Assembly (NCBI GenBank): GCA_021787035.1
Contig: JAJYMM010000052.1
Location: 1-64,000, forward strand
DNA from: Actinomycetes bacterium
GTDB taxonomy: Bacteria; Actinomycetota; Acidimicrobiia; Acidimicrobiales; Palsa-688
Direction: 5' to 3'
DNA length: 64,000 nucleotides
Part shown: positions 54,901-62,993 of the stretch, piece by piece
How the letters are laid out: each line of letters starts with the position of its first letter
How positions within the stretch are numbered: the stretch's first letter is position 1
Notes under the pieces: model-generated
Seen by the model: the letters and a program-made list of their open reading frames with translations, nothing else
Database searches by the model: none
What the model was told of the DNA's origin: nothing
Translations under genes and position numbers: made by a program

Positions 54901-55103
54901 CGTGCGCGTTCGTCGTCGCCCGCACGGCTTTCGGTCTCGACGACATGCGGAGCTTCCTCGATTCGCACCGAGTCGCCAAGCACTACTGGCCAGAGCGTCT
55001 CGAGATAATCGAGGGCCTGCCGCGAAACCCGGTTGGAAAGGTCCAAAAGTACGTGCTCCGGGACCTCGCCCAACGACTGGTCGAGGAGGGACGGGGGTGC
55101 TGA
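51996..55103 (+). CDS. Fusion of EPSP-synthase-like domain and AMP-forming acyl-CoA ligase
   Basis: The 1035-residue protein joins two enzymes. Residues 1-435 resemble 5-enolpyruvylshikimate-3-phosphate synthase: IPSSKYHAHRALILASL (Lys27, Arg32), GSSGST (93-98), RRRP (Arg124), SQWIS, PDALP (Asp319), RLKESDR (Glu347, Arg350) and FNDHR (Arg391). By eye, the catalytic Asp/Glu pair of AroA is kept. The Ser after Lys27 is Tyr28, the arginine after the GT loop is replaced by tyrosine, and the late PEP-binding lysine region reads RISYPRF without the lysine. A low-complexity linker (436-475) leads to an adenylating domain: LLFTSGTSGEPKGVLH, GAWGTTETCLG, GWYRSGDLAVID, NRGGEKVPVAEIEQLL and NPVGKVQKYVLR with the catalytic lysine. 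AAGGAG lies 8 bases before ATG 51996. The gene overlaps the acyl-CoA dehydrogenase. I suggest CoA activation of a shikimate-type acid; a normal AroA role is unlikely. Confidence 0.85.
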   Translation: MAKRVLRLLVKQAAEPLAGELAIPSSKYHAHRALILASLASGTSYIHGLSDAGHVRYTIGALRRLGTKITVRGDTFIVEGGPYRPSAPLVPVGSSGSTLYFLTGLASLAGAPVTVVGQKYFRRRPILPLLDALSGLGVELSSTAGCPPIEVSPRRPKGGHVTISGMLSQWISGLLLLAPFATGSSVVSVDGPLNERSYIDLTVRMMAEFGLHVEMSEDARRFEVEGNQTPRPATLHLPPDVGAAAFGLAVTALHPSDVVFRGLTARSAAETDHPEAELLDIVGRMGLPLDRDPASGQVRVCHDGLDLAPVEVDCRSVPDALPVLSVLGTFAKGASVLHNVAHVRLKESDRVSAMLQLNNMGARLELSGDRLVVSGVDRLRGADLSSFNDHRVLMSLAVAATRAEGESRLTYPTAYRISYPRFLEEMGAIGASMAVEEPTAPRGGERAGAGGQAAGLPGVTRRGLATRLPAATRSPERLAAVPIGEHVRRWAQEHPESAAVVDVAAGGGHERLWTWADLDRKADAVALALARLGVSPGEAVAYQLPNVGEFAVVSLGVLRAGAVCCPLMPIYREREMAFMLRRSRAHVLFVPGHFRGREYPAEVAGLLAGEAGEPPELAHVIVVDGEAPEERGEHEGERARRGRRGWHRYADLVERSFAEGTAGGETSRASLLASRAPAPTALAQLLFTSGTSGEPKGVLHRMATLTRAAAMEANHLGLSKQDTVFVPSPLAHQTGFLYGMWLAWVLGAPQVLQATWDGKVALRALNRWGATFVQAATPFLNDLLAAVEETGERPERLRVFVATGAAVPRGLAERASRTLGTAVCGAWGTTETCLGSLSAPYDEPAKTWGTDGRALEGVRLRISDDLGNVLASGQEGNFEVFSKCMFEGYLDHPEWTAEAFTPDGWYRSGDLAVIDESGYVRISGRVKDVINRGGEKVPVAEIEQLLHTHPALDDVAIVAMPDERLGERACAFVVARTAFGLDDMRSFLDSHRVAKHYWPERLEIIEGLPRNPVGKVQKYVLRDLAQRLVEEGRGC

Positions 55104-56248
55104 GCCAGGCCGGGCCGAAGGAGGGCGAGCTTCGCGAGCTCGCGGAGGAAGTCGAGGCCTTCGTCCGTGGCCCCGGCGAGGAATATGCCGCCGAGATCGA
55201 GCGCACGCGGGCCGTGCCGGAGGGCTTGTGGAAGGATTTATGTGACCGGGGTTACCTGCGCCTGGCAGCCCCGGCCGAGCTGGGTGGAAGAGGCCTCCCT
55301 TTCCCCCGGTACTTGGAACTGCTCGAACTGTTTTCGATGTCGCACGCGTCCCTCCGCATGATCGTCCACGTTTGCAATGGCATTTGGCGGGCCATCGCTC
55401 GCTTCGCCACACCTGGGCAGCGCGAGGCCTTTGTCCTTCCACAGATCTCAGGCGACATCAAGGTCGCGTTCGCGCTCACCGAGCCGAACGCCGGGACGGG
55501 GGCCGACATCCGTTCGAGTGTGGAGCGCGATGGCGACACGTACTACCTGTCGGGCGAAAAGCACCTCATAACATTCGGGGCCCGCTGCGATTACTGGCTC
55601 TTGTTCGCCAGGCTGGCTGGGACGCGGGGGAAAGACGGCACCGTCGCGCTTATGGTTGAGCGCGAGACTCCCGGTGCGACCGTTCAGGTAATGCCAGGCA
55701 CGATGGGCGTGCGCGGCACCGACCACGCCCACATGACCTTTGACCGCGCGCCCGTGCCAGTGGCCAACCGCCTGGGTGAAGAGGGTCGCGGCCTCGACGT
55801 GGCGTTCGACGGGTTTCTCACGCCGAGCCGTATCGCGGTCGCCATGACCTGCGTCGGGCTGGCTAGCCGGGCCCAGGAACTGGCGGTCGCTCGCGCCTCG
55901 GCGCGCGAGACCTTCGGAAAGCCGCTCGCCGCCCGCCAGGCCGTCGCGTTTGCCCTCGCCGAGAACGCGACCGACATCGAGGCCGCTCGCCAGCTCACCC
56001 TCCACGCGGCCCGGCGTTGGGAAGGCGGTGACGACCGCGCCTCCACGTTGTCGTCCATGGCCAAGCTGAACGCGGTCGACATGCTGACACGGGTCACGGA
56101 CAAGGCGCTCCAGGTACATGGGGGCATCGGGTACTGGGAACCAAACCCGATCGAGCGCGTCTATCGCGACGCCCGCGCTCAGCGCTTTGAGGAGGGCACG
56201 AACGAGATCCAAAAAGCCGTGATAGCCCGCTCGCTATTTGGTGGCTAG
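55097..56248 (+). CDS. Acyl-CoA dehydrogenase
   Basis: The 383-residue FAD enzyme has the acyl-CoA dehydrogenase order: an N-terminal helical domain (LCDRGYLRLAAPAELGGRGL), the mid beta domain (KVAFALTEPNAGTGADI, YYLSGEKHLITFGARCD) and a C-terminal helical domain with RETFGKPLAARQAVAFALAE, ALQVHGGIGYWEPNPIERVY and QRFEEGTNEIQ (catalytic Glu366). GTG 55097 lies inside the last codons of the fusion gene and follows a strong GAGGAGG at 55083-55089, so translation is tightly coupled to the ligase. It probably acts on the CoA ester that the ligase makes. The open frame upstream has no similarity. Confidence 0.92.
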   Translation: MLSQAGPKEGELRELAEEVEAFVRGPGEEYAAEIERTRAVPEGLWKDLCDRGYLRLAAPAELGGRGLPFPRYLELLELFSMSHASLRMIVHVCNGIWRAIARFATPGQREAFVLPQISGDIKVAFALTEPNAGTGADIRSSVERDGDTYYLSGEKHLITFGARCDYWLLFARLAGTRGKDGTVALMVERETPGATVQVMPGTMGVRGTDHAHMTFDRAPVPVANRLGEEGRGLDVAFDGFLTPSRIAVAMTCVGLASRAQELAVARASARETFGKPLAARQAVAFALAENATDIEAARQLTLHAARRWEGGDDRASTLSSMAKLNAVDMLTRVTDKALQVHGGIGYWEPNPIERVYRDARAQRFEEGTNEIQKAVIARSLFGG

Positions 56249-56262
56249 CTTCGGCTAGCTTC
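56243..56262 (+). repeat. 10-bp tandem duplication carrying two convergent stop codons
   Basis: GGCTAGCTTC occurs twice. The CTAG core reads TAG on both strands: copy 1 ends the acyl-CoA dehydrogenase (+), copy 2 ends the S4 gene (-). Confidence 0.75.
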
Positions 56263-56626
56263 GCCGTAGCCGGTCGAGTTGGCGGCGGTCACGCTTGGTC
56301 GGCCGGCCGGCGCCACGCTCGCGGTCGAAGTTGGGGGCGACCGTTCCGGCTGGTGCTGGGGGAGGCGTGTGGTCGATGTAGCACGTGGCTGCGACGGGCG
56401 CGCTGGCTCGTTTTTCGATCAGGCCTGTGACCAGGACAATGTGTTCACCGCTCACGTTCCGGGCCCGCACGGTGTCACCCGGGCGGACAAGCATCGCAGG
56501 CTTGGCACTCGTCTCGTTTACCTTCACATGCCCGGCGCGGCAAGCTTCGGTGGCGTCGGAACGGGTCTTGTAGAGCCGTACGGCCCAGAGCCACTTGTCC
56601 ACCCGTGTTGTGCCACTGATCTCCAA
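56255..56626 (-). CDS. S4-domain RNA-binding protein (Hsp15-like)
   Basis: The 123-residue protein has an S4 fold at its start (RVDKWLWAVRLYKTRSDATE, ACRAGHVKVNETSAKPAMLV, RPGDTVRARNV) and a basic tail (RERGAGRPTKRDRRQLDRL). In E. coli the related Hsp15 binds stalled large subunits carrying nascent chains. Start TTG 56626 has GGAGG upstream with 9-base spacing, so I prefer it to GTG 56602. It is the last gene of the leftward pair with the SCP2-like protein. Confidence 0.85.
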   Translation of the reverse strand: MEISGTTRVDKWLWAVRLYKTRSDATEACRAGHVKVNETSAKPAMLVRPGDTVRARNVSGEHIVLVTGLIEKRASAPVAATCYIDHTPPPAPAGTVAPNFDRERGAGRPTKRDRRQLDRLRRS

Positions 56627-56644
56627 CGCCGCTGGCCTCCAGTG

Positions 56645-57283
56645 CTACTCGGTGATCTCCTGGAGCTGGCTCGCCAGCTGTAGCGGGGTCGGGAAGCCGA
56701 GAGACGGCTGGTTGACCGGTGCCACGTTCGAGGGGGTGGCGGTCGAGGGGGTGGCGGTCGAGGGGGTGGCGGTCGAGGGGGTGGCGGTCGAGGGGGTGGC
56801 GGTCGAGGGGGTGGCGGTCGAGGGGGTGGCGGGCGAGGGGGTGGCGGTGGCACCCTGGCCCGGATTTGGGCCGGCCTGCGGCGCGCCCCATCCGCCTGGG
56901 GCTCCCGCCAGCGAGCCCGGCCAGATGCCGCTCCTCGGGTCGAGCAACTTGCTCAGGTCCCCGTCGACCCTCACCCTGCCGGCGAGGAACGCCTGCATCA
57001 CCGCCTGCACATCACCCCCGACGAAGAGCGTCCTCGCCGTCGCGTAGTCCATGGACACCGTGACGTCGGCCTCGGGGAGGTGCCCGGTGTCGATGGCGAC
57101 CTTGCCATCTGTTGTGTCGAGGTGCGCGTCGAGAGGCCTTTCCGAGAAGGGCACCTCCGTCACGACCAGGTTGACCCGGACTGGGGCCGCCGATGCACCG
57201 ACGTCGAGGGCTATGCCGGCGCCGGCGTAGATGCGCCGCGCTTCTTTCACCCACTCGTCCGAGAGGAACGGGTACTTGGCCAT
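56645..57283 (-). CDS. SCP2-like sterol-transfer-domain protein with pentapeptide tail
   Basis: Residues 1-125 resemble an SCP2 lipid-binding domain (YPFLSDEWVKEARRIYAGAG, VNLVVTEVPFSERP, ADVTVSMDYATARTLFVGGD, QAVMQAFLAGRVRVDGDLSK). The remaining 85 residues are Pro/Gly-rich and carry eight (T/P)ATPS pentapeptides from a 15-base array before a short C-terminal helix. Domain partners and ligand are unknown. ATG 57283 is preceded by TAGGTT with 9-base spacing, so it may be leaderless. Upstream genes gatCAB are divergent. Confidence 0.8.
   Translation of the reverse strand: MAKYPFLSDEWVKEARRIYAGAGIALDVGASAAPVRVNLVVTEVPFSERPLDAHLDTTDGKVAIDTGHLPEADVTVSMDYATARTLFVGGDVQAVMQAFLAGRVRVDGDLSKLLDPRSGIWPGSLAGAPGGWGAPQAGPNPGQGATATPSPATPSTATPSTATPSTATPSTATPSTATPSTATPSNVAPVNQPSLGFPTPLQLASQLQEITE
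56730..56849 (-). repeat. 15-bp minisatellite, 8 copies, in the SCP2-like gene
   Basis: Eight near-identical 15-base units encode (T/P)ATPS. Unit 7 differs by one base, giving PATPS. Confidence 0.95.
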
Positions 57284-57292
57284 ACGACCCCG

Positions 57293-57298
57293 AACCTA
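57293..57298 (-). promoter_or_regulatory. Candidate -10 hexamer of the SCP2-like gene
   Basis: Leftward TAGGTT ends 9 bases before ATG 57283. Confidence 0.45.
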
Positions 57299-57362
57299 GT
57301 GGAGGAAAGCGCCGCCGGGACCCTCCTGCCTGAGCCGGGCGAGGTGCTCTTCGTGGCGTGGG

Positions 57363-57368
57363 TACGAT
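57363..57368 (+). promoter_or_regulatory. Candidate -10 hexamer of gatC (leaderless)
   Basis: TACGAT ends 6 bases before GTG 57375, with no ribosome-binding site. Confidence 0.45.
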
Positions 57369-57374
57369 GGCCTC

Positions 57375-57677
57375 GTGGCCCAGCTCATCTCCGAACAAGA
57401 GGTTGCGCACGTCGCTCGGCTGGCGCGCCTTGCCCTGTCTGCCGAAGAGCTGGAGCTTTACACGACCCAGCTGGCGAGCGTGCTCGGGCACGCAGGCGAC
57501 ATCGAGGCGCTCGACATTGCCGACGTGGCGCCCACAGCCCACCCTTTCCCGCTCTCCAACGTGTTCCGCGAGGACGAGCTGCGCCCGTGCCTCGACAGGC
57601 AAGAGGTGCTGGCGCAAGCCCCTCTGGTCGAGTCTGATCGCTTTCGCATCCCGCGCATATTGAGCGAAGCCCAATGA
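57375..57677 (+). CDS. gatC: Asp-tRNA(Asn)/Glu-tRNA(Gln) amidotransferase subunit C
   Basis: GatC is the small scaffold of the GatCAB transamidase. The 100-residue protein begins [20 protein letters not shown], with [20 protein letters not shown] and a C-terminal [13 protein letters not shown], all typical. GTG 57375 is at the family N-terminus; the frame upstream is not conserved. Its stop overlaps gatA by four bases (ATGA). Confidence 0.95.
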   Translation: MAQLISEQEVAHVARLARLALSAEELELYTTQLASVLGHAGDIEALDIADVAPTAHPFPLSNVFREDELRPCLDRQEVLAQAPLVESDRFRIPRILSEAQ

Positions 57678-59206
57678 GCAGTCCCGCGGGAGCGTCTCCT
57701 ACCGGCCAGGGACCGGTGCCGGCCGCGAGCCTTTCGGGCTCGTGCGCCATGTCGGCGTCGGACATAGCCGCCGGTGTTCGCAGCGGGGAGCTTTCGGCGC
57801 TCGGGGTGCTCGAGGAGCACTTGTCCCAAGTCGAGCGCTGGGAGCCGGAGGTCCACGCATTCAACCTTGTGACCGCGGACGCGGCGAGGGCGAGGGCCCG
57901 AGAGGTTGACGCCATGGTCGCGAAGGGCAAGGATCCCGGCCCCCTCGCTGGCGTCCCCGTGGCCCTGAAGGATCTCCTGTGCACGCGCGGTGTGCCAACG
58001 ACGTGTTCGTCCCGCATCCTCGCGGGCTGGCGGCCGCCCTATGACGCCACCGTCGTGAAAAAGGTCGCCGAGGCCGGCGCAGTTGCCGTCGGGAAGGCAA
58101 ATATGGACGAGTTTGCAATGGGCTCGTCTACCGAGCACTCCGCTACTGGCCCCACCCGCAACCCCCACGACCTGAAGCGGGTCCCGGGGGGCTCGTCGGG
58201 GGGGAGCGCGGCGGCCGTTGCTGCGGGTTTTTCGGCACTGGCGCTCGGGAGCGACACCGGCGGTTCGATCCGCCAGCCGGCGGCGCTCTGCGGGGTCGTG
58301 GGAGTGAAACCAACCTATGGGCTCGTCTCTCGCTACGGGCTTGTGGCGTTTGCAAGCTCGCTGGACCAGATCGGGCCCTTTGGCAGAAGCGTGGCCGATG
58401 CAGCCCTCGCACTCGACGTCATTTCTGGCCATGATGAGCTCGATTCGACGAGCCTCCCCGGGGACCCGCCTCGTGCCGCGAGCCGTCTCGGGCGAGGGGT
58501 AGAGGGCCTCCGGGTGGGGGTCATCGCGGAGCTTGCCGGCGCCGAAGGGATTTCCCCTGACGTCGCGGCAGCGCTTGACGGGGCAGCCCAGTCGCTGGCC
58601 GCGAGCGGCGCTAAGGTCGAGGAAATAAGCGTCCCTTCGGTCCGCTTCGGCTTGTCTGCATATTACATGATCGCTCCGGCTGAAGCCTCCTCCAACCTGG
58701 CACGCTACGACGGCGTCCGCTACGGGTTTCGCTCCCCCGGCCAAGACATAACCGAGATGTACATGGCGACGCGCTCGGTGGGTTTCGGGGCCGAGGTGAA
58801 GCGGCGGATAATGCTTGGTACCTACGCCCTTTCTGCCGGCTACTACGACGCCTATTACGGGAAGGCTCAAAAGGTGCGTACGCTCATTATCCGAGATTTC
58901 GACAGTGCGTACAGCTCTTTCGACGTGCTGCTGGCGCCGACCTCGCCTACCGTGGCCTTCGAGCTGGGCGCGAAGACGGCTGACCCACTCGCAATGTACC
59001 TGTCGGACGTGTGCACGATCCCCTCCAACCTGGCGGGCCATCCTGCAATGAGCGTGCCGTTCGGAAAAGGGGAGTGCGGCTTGCCAATCGGGGTACAGGT
59101 GCTGGCGCCGGCGCTCGGAGAGCCGGTGATGTTCCAAGTGGCGGAAGCGCTCGAAGCTGCGGCACCGCTTGGGACTGGCGACCCCCACGGCGAGGAGGCG
59201 AAATGA
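57674..59206 (+). CDS. gatA: Asp-tRNA(Asn)/Glu-tRNA(Gln) amidotransferase subunit A
   Basis: GatA is the amidase that frees ammonia from glutamine. The 510-residue protein has the amidase-signature triad Lys99 (VALKDLL), Ser174 ([10 protein letters not shown]) and Ser198 ([12 protein letters not shown]), with [19 protein letters not shown] before and [20 protein letters not shown] after. About 20 extra residues precede the family N-terminus. Ends four bases into gatB. Confidence 0.97.
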   Translation: MSSPAGASPTGQGPVPAASLSGSCAMSASDIAAGVRSGELSALGVLEEHLSQVERWEPEVHAFNLVTADAARARAREVDAMVAKGKDPGPLAGVPVALKDLLCTRGVPTTCSSRILAGWRPPYDATVVKKVAEAGAVAVGKANMDEFAMGSSTEHSATGPTRNPHDLKRVPGGSSGGSAAAVAAGFSALALGSDTGGSIRQPAALCGVVGVKPTYGLVSRYGLVAFASSLDQIGPFGRSVADAALALDVISGHDELDSTSLPGDPPRAASRLGRGVEGLRVGVIAELAGAEGISPDVAAALDGAAQSLAASGAKVEEISVPSVRFGLSAYYMIAPAEASSNLARYDGVRYGFRSPGQDITEMYMATRSVGFGAEVKRRIMLGTYALSAGYYDAYYGKAQKVRTLIIRDFDSAYSSFDVLLAPTSPTVAFELGAKTADPLAMYLSDVCTIPSNLAGHPAMSVPFGKGECGLPIGVQVLAPALGEPVMFQVAEALEAAAPLGTGDPHGEEAK

Positions 59207-60675
59207 GCGGACCAACCGACGGTGCCGCCCGGGACGCCGGCCGTGGGGCCGATTGGGAGATGGTCATAGGCCTCGAGGTGCACTGCGAGCTTCGTACGGC
59301 GACCAAACTATTTTGTGGTTGCCCGAACAGCTTTGGTGACGAGCCCAACGTCAACGTCTGCCCGGTCTGCCTCGGCCTCCCGGGGTCGCTTCCAGTGCTC
59401 AACAAGCAGGCGGTCGAGTTCGCGCTCCGCATAGGTGCGGCGTTGCACTCTCTGGCCCAGAGCTCGATTTTCCACCGTAAGAACTACTTTTACCCCGACA
59501 TGCCTAAGGACTTCCAGATAAGCCAGTACGACGTGCCGATAAATGCCGGCGGGTGGCTGGAGCTCCCGAGCGGGAAGCGGATCGGCATAGTTCGGGCGCA
59601 CATCGAAGAAGACACAGGCAAGACCACGCACGTCGGCGGCGGCGGGCGTATCCACGATGCCGGCTATTCGCTCGTCGACTACAACCGGGCAGGGGTCCCG
59701 CTCGTCGAGATAGTTTCGGAACCCGACATTTCGAGCGCCGAAGAGGCCCGTGAGTACGTGGAAGAGCTGCGCGCCATCCTCGTGGCGACGGGCGCTTCGG
59801 ACGGGAAGATGGAAGAGGGGTCCCTGCGGGTCGACTGCAACGTGTCCGTGAAGCCCTTAGGTTCCGAGGAACTTGGGACTCGTTGCGAGATAAAAAACAT
59901 GAACTCGCTCCGTAGCCTGGGCCGAGCCATCGCCTACGAAGCCGCCCGGCAGGCGGAGGTCCTTTCTGCTGGTGGCCGGGTCACCCAGGAGACCCGTCAT
60001 TGGGACGAGGCCGAGGGGCGGACCCACTCGATGCGTTCCAAGGAAGAAGCCTTCGACTACCGCTACTTCCCCGAGCCTGACCTCGTTACCCTCGCCCCTT
60101 CAAAGGAGTGGGTCGAGTCCGTCAAGGCCAACCTCGGCACCATGCCGGCGCAACTGCGCCGCCGGGTTGCCGACGCGGCAGGCGTGCCCGCCTCCTCCGA
60201 GGCCGTTTCCACGGTCGTGCGCCTCGGGCTCGAGGGTTTGGTTGGCGCCGCGGTGGACGCAAAGGCTGACGCCGGCCTCGCCCTTCGCCGCTTGGCAAAC
60301 GAGGTAGCCGGCGAGCTCGGCGATGGCGGGGGCCACAACCTTGGGCGAGAAGCGTTTGCCCACCTCGTGCTCATGGAGCAAAGGGGCGAGCTCACCTCCG
60401 CACAGGCCCGCAGCGTGCTCAAGATCATGGTGGCAGAGGGCGGCCAACCCGAGGAGGTCGCGTCTCGGCTCGGGTTCAAAGCGCTCGGGGCAGGCGCCCT
60501 CGAAGCCGTCGTGGAGGAGGTCGTGGCCGCGAACCCCCGTGAGTGGGAACGTTATGCGGGTGGCGACGACAAGCTCACCGGTTTCTTCATCGGCAAGATC
60601 AAGGCTGCCACGGGCGGCAACGCCGACCTGAAGGCGGCGAGCGAGCTGCTCCGGAGCAGGCGGGGCGCCTCTTGA
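59203..60675 (+). CDS. gatB: Asp-tRNA(Asn)/Glu-tRNA(Gln) amidotransferase subunit B
   Basis: GatB binds the misacylated tRNA and carries out its phosphorylation and amidation. The 490-residue protein has [20 protein letters not shown], the zinc motif CGCPNSFG...[40 protein letters not shown]-type residues (here [18 protein letters not shown]), and a C-terminal YqeY-like domain ending [20 protein letters not shown]. From ATG 59203 it overlaps the gatA stop (ATGA). The three gat genes are in the usual CAB order. Confidence 0.97.
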   Translation: MSGPTDGAARDAGRGADWEMVIGLEVHCELRTATKLFCGCPNSFGDEPNVNVCPVCLGLPGSLPVLNKQAVEFALRIGAALHSLAQSSIFHRKNYFYPDMPKDFQISQYDVPINAGGWLELPSGKRIGIVRAHIEEDTGKTTHVGGGGRIHDAGYSLVDYNRAGVPLVEIVSEPDISSAEEAREYVEELRAILVATGASDGKMEEGSLRVDCNVSVKPLGSEELGTRCEIKNMNSLRSLGRAIAYEAARQAEVLSAGGRVTQETRHWDEAEGRTHSMRSKEEAFDYRYFPEPDLVTLAPSKEWVESVKANLGTMPAQLRRRVADAAGVPASSEAVSTVVRLGLEGLVGAAVDAKADAGLALRRLANEVAGELGDGGGHNLGREAFAHLVLMEQRGELTSAQARSVLKIMVAEGGQPEEVASRLGFKALGAGALEAVVEEVVAANPREWERYAGGDDKLTGFFIGKIKAATGGNADLKAASELLRSRRGAS

Positions 60676-60739
60676 AAATTCAGGCGCTTCCCTCGCAAGA
60701 TAGCTCGGCCCTCCTCGCCCTGCCTAGGGAGGGAGTGGC

Positions 60740-61312
60740 TCACTTCGGGCGCTTGTAGGGGAGCACGCGATAGCTGAGGGCGCCGGCGGTGCCCGTCACC
60801 GTGACTGCCAGCTGGCGCTTTATGGTGCCGACAGTGGCCGTGCACCCGAAGCGCCGGCCTTGGGTGGCCACGAGGAGCGCCGGCACGTGGCATGTGAGAC
60901 CCACCTTCTGGTGAAACGTCGCTTGCAGGCGTTTTGCGAGTTCGGCCTCTGCGACCTTGGTGGCGACGAGGGCGGTGGCAGGCTTCACCACAACCTGGCC
61001 ACGCGACCCGGTGACGCTTCCATTGACCCTGAGAGCCTGGCCGTCCAGGGTGGCCGTGCATGTGAACTTTGACCCTGCCACCGCCGGGACCGAACGCGGG
61101 CAGTGCACCGGCGGCTTGGCGATGTGGTAGCTACGGGCGAACTGGCTCGCGATGTCTTTGTCGAGACTGGCCGCCGACACGGTGTCCGCCGCCTTGAATG
61201 AGCAGCTCGATAGCAAGAGCGTGGCTGTCAGGGCAATGGGCAGCCCCAGCAGCTTTCCGGTGGCCCTCGGCCGCCCACGCTTATAAGGTGGCCGTATGCC
61301 GAAAGACCTCAA
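60740..61312 (-). CDS. Lipoprotein with two DUF4333 repeats
   Basis: The product has a hydrophobic segment with lipobox LLLSSC, then two similar domains: [20 protein letters not shown] with [14 protein letters not shown], and [20 protein letters not shown] with [16 protein letters not shown]. Each domain has a cysteine pair, the DUF4333 pattern of small actinobacterial secreted proteins. The start is uncertain. TTG 61312 gives a normal basic signal region (190 residues) but overlaps the ilvD start by 17 bases; ATG 61405 would overlap by over 100. Lipid anchoring outside the membrane is inferred from the lipobox. Function unknown. Confidence 0.72.
   Translation of the reverse strand: MRSFGIRPPYKRGRPRATGKLLGLPIALTATLLLSSCSFKAADTVSAASLDKDIASQFARSYHIAKPPVHCPRSVPAVAGSKFTCTATLDGQALRVNGSVTGSRGQVVVKPATALVATKVAEAELAKRLQATFHQKVGLTCHVPALLVATQGRRFGCTATVGTIKRQLAVTVTGTAGALSYRVLPYKRPK
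61282..61289 (+). promoter_or_regulatory. Candidate -10 region of ilvD
   Basis: TATAAGGT contains TATAAG (61282-61287) and TAAGGT (61284-61289), ending 6-8 bases before ATG 61296. It lies within the opposite-strand signal-peptide coding sequence. Confidence 0.5.
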
Positions 61313-62978
61313 GATCCGTAGCCACGAAGTGACCGATGGCCCAGAACGGGCCCCGGCGCGAGCCATGCTGCGGGCCATCGGCATGACAGACGCCGACTGG
61401 GGCAAGCCTCAAGTCGGAGTTGCCTCGTCATGGAACGAGGTTACCCCCTGCAACCTGCCTCTCGACCGCTTGGCGAAACGAGCGAAGGCAGGTGTGCGCG
61501 ACGCCGGAGGGTTCCCCATCGAGTTCGTGACGATCGCCGTTTCCGACGGCATCTCGATGGGCCACGAAGGAATGCGGGCCTCGCTCGTCAGCCGCGAGGT
61601 GATCGCGGACTCCGTCGAAGCGATGGTGCACGCAGAGCGCTTCGACGCGCTGGCTACTTTCGCCGGTTGTGACAAGTCCCTTCCCGGGATGCTCATGGCG
61701 GCGGCCCGGCTCAACCTCCCTTCTGTTTTCTTGTACGGAGGGAGCATCCTCCCCGGCCGGGGGGAGCACGGTGAGGCGCTCGACATAGTGAGCGTCTTCG
61801 AGGCAGTCGGCGCTCGGGCTGCAGGCACTCTCACGGACGCCGAGCTGTCGCTGATCGAGCGGCGGGCGTGCCCGACGGAGGGCAGTTGCGCCGGCATGTT
61901 CACGGCCAACACGATGGCCTCCGCTGCGGAGGCACTCGGCATGGCGTTGCCGGGCAGCTCGAGTGCGCCGGCGGTCGACCGCCGGCGGGACGACTACGCG
62001 TACGAGTCGGGCAAGGCCGTGGTGAAGCTGCTCGAAGCGGGGATCCGGCCTCGCCAGGTGATGACCAAAGAGGCGTTCGAAAACGCGGTCGCCGTGGTCA
62101 TGGCGCTCGGTGGTTCGACCAATGCCGTTCTCCACCTGCTCGCGATCGCCCACGAGGCGGAGGTCGAGCTGTCCCTGGACGACTTCGACCGTATCGGCCG
62201 GCGGGTCCCGCACCTGGCCGACACCAAGCCTCATGGCCGTTTCCACATGGTCGACATCGACCGAGTGGGTGGAGTGCCCGTCGTAATGAAGGAGCTCTTG
62301 GACGCGGGCCTCCTGCACGGCGACTGCTTGACCGTGACTGGCCGCACGGTCGCCGAAAACCTTGCCCAGCTCGCCCCGCCGGCGCCCGACGGCGAGGTGG
62401 TCCACCCGCTCTCCCGGCCCATCCATGCAGACGGCGGCCTCGCCATCTTGCGGGGGTCGCTCGCTCCGGCCGGCGCCGTCGTCAAGGTTGCAGGGCTCGA
62501 TTTCGAGCGCTTCGAGGGTGTTGCTCGGGTCTTCGACGGGGAGCAGGCTGCGCTCGACGCGATCCTGGCCGGCAACATCCAGCCGGGGACGGTGGTCGTG
62601 ATCCGCCACGAGGGCCCGAAGGGCGGGCCGGGCATGCGCGAGATGCTCGCTGTCACTGGAGCAATGAAGGGCGCTGGGCGAGGGGCAGACTGCGCACTAG
62701 TCACCGACGGGCGATTCAGCGGTGGCACGCACGGACTGTGCATCGGCCACGTCGCCCCCGAGGCAGTCGACCGGGGCCCGATCGCTTTTGTCGCCGACGG
62801 TGACAAAGTGGTGATCGACGTGCCGAGCCGGCGCATCGACCTGGAGGTGAGCGCTTCCGAGCTCGCTACACGGGAGGCTGGTTGGAAGCAGCCGGAGCCC
62901 CGCTACCGCCACGGTGTCCTCGCCAAGTATGCGCGCCTCGTGAGTGGGGCCGAGCGGGGCGCGGTCACGGAGCCCTAG
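61296..62978 (+). CDS. ilvD: Dihydroxy-acid dehydratase
   Basis: IlvD dehydrates dihydroxy acids in branched-chain amino-acid synthesis. The 560-residue protein has [17 protein letters not shown] (Cys52), [14 protein letters not shown] (Cys125) and [14 protein letters not shown] (Cys198), the three cysteines of the [2Fe-2S] type, plus [44 protein letters not shown] and [20 protein letters not shown]. Length is normal. No ilvB, ilvC or leu genes are adjacent in the window. Confidence 0.97.
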   Translation: MPKDLKIRSHEVTDGPERAPARAMLRAIGMTDADWGKPQVGVASSWNEVTPCNLPLDRLAKRAKAGVRDAGGFPIEFVTIAVSDGISMGHEGMRASLVSREVIADSVEAMVHAERFDALATFAGCDKSLPGMLMAAARLNLPSVFLYGGSILPGRGEHGEALDIVSVFEAVGARAAGTLTDAELSLIERRACPTEGSCAGMFTANTMASAAEALGMALPGSSSAPAVDRRRDDYAYESGKAVVKLLEAGIRPRQVMTKEAFENAVAVVMALGGSTNAVLHLLAIAHEAEVELSLDDFDRIGRRVPHLADTKPHGRFHMVDIDRVGGVPVVMKELLDAGLLHGDCLTVTGRTVAENLAQLAPPAPDGEVVHPLSRPIHADGGLAILRGSLAPAGAVVKVAGLDFERFEGVARVFDGEQAALDAILAGNIQPGTVVVIRHEGPKGGPGMREMLAVTGAMKGAGRGADCALVTDGRFSGGTHGLCIGHVAPEAVDRGPIAFVADGDKVVIDVPSRRIDLEVSASELATREAGWKQPEPRYRHGVLAKYARLVSGAERGAVTEP

Positions 62979-62993
62979 CGGTCGTTCGCTCGC

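Noticed and set aside
54902-55096. N-terminal extension of the acyl-CoA dehydrogenase
   Set aside because: It is a shadow frame of the ligase domain. A strong ribosome-binding site precedes GTG 55097, where family similarity begins.
51996-55103. Fusion gene as the housekeeping aroA
   Set aside because: Several substrate-binding residues are changed and it is joined to an acyl-CoA ligase, so I do not label it aroA, though this cannot be excluded from sequence alone.
56595-57047. Rightward frame with EGVAV repeats
   Set aside because: It reads the SCP2-like minisatellite backwards; the leftward frame has the conserved domain and a proper start.
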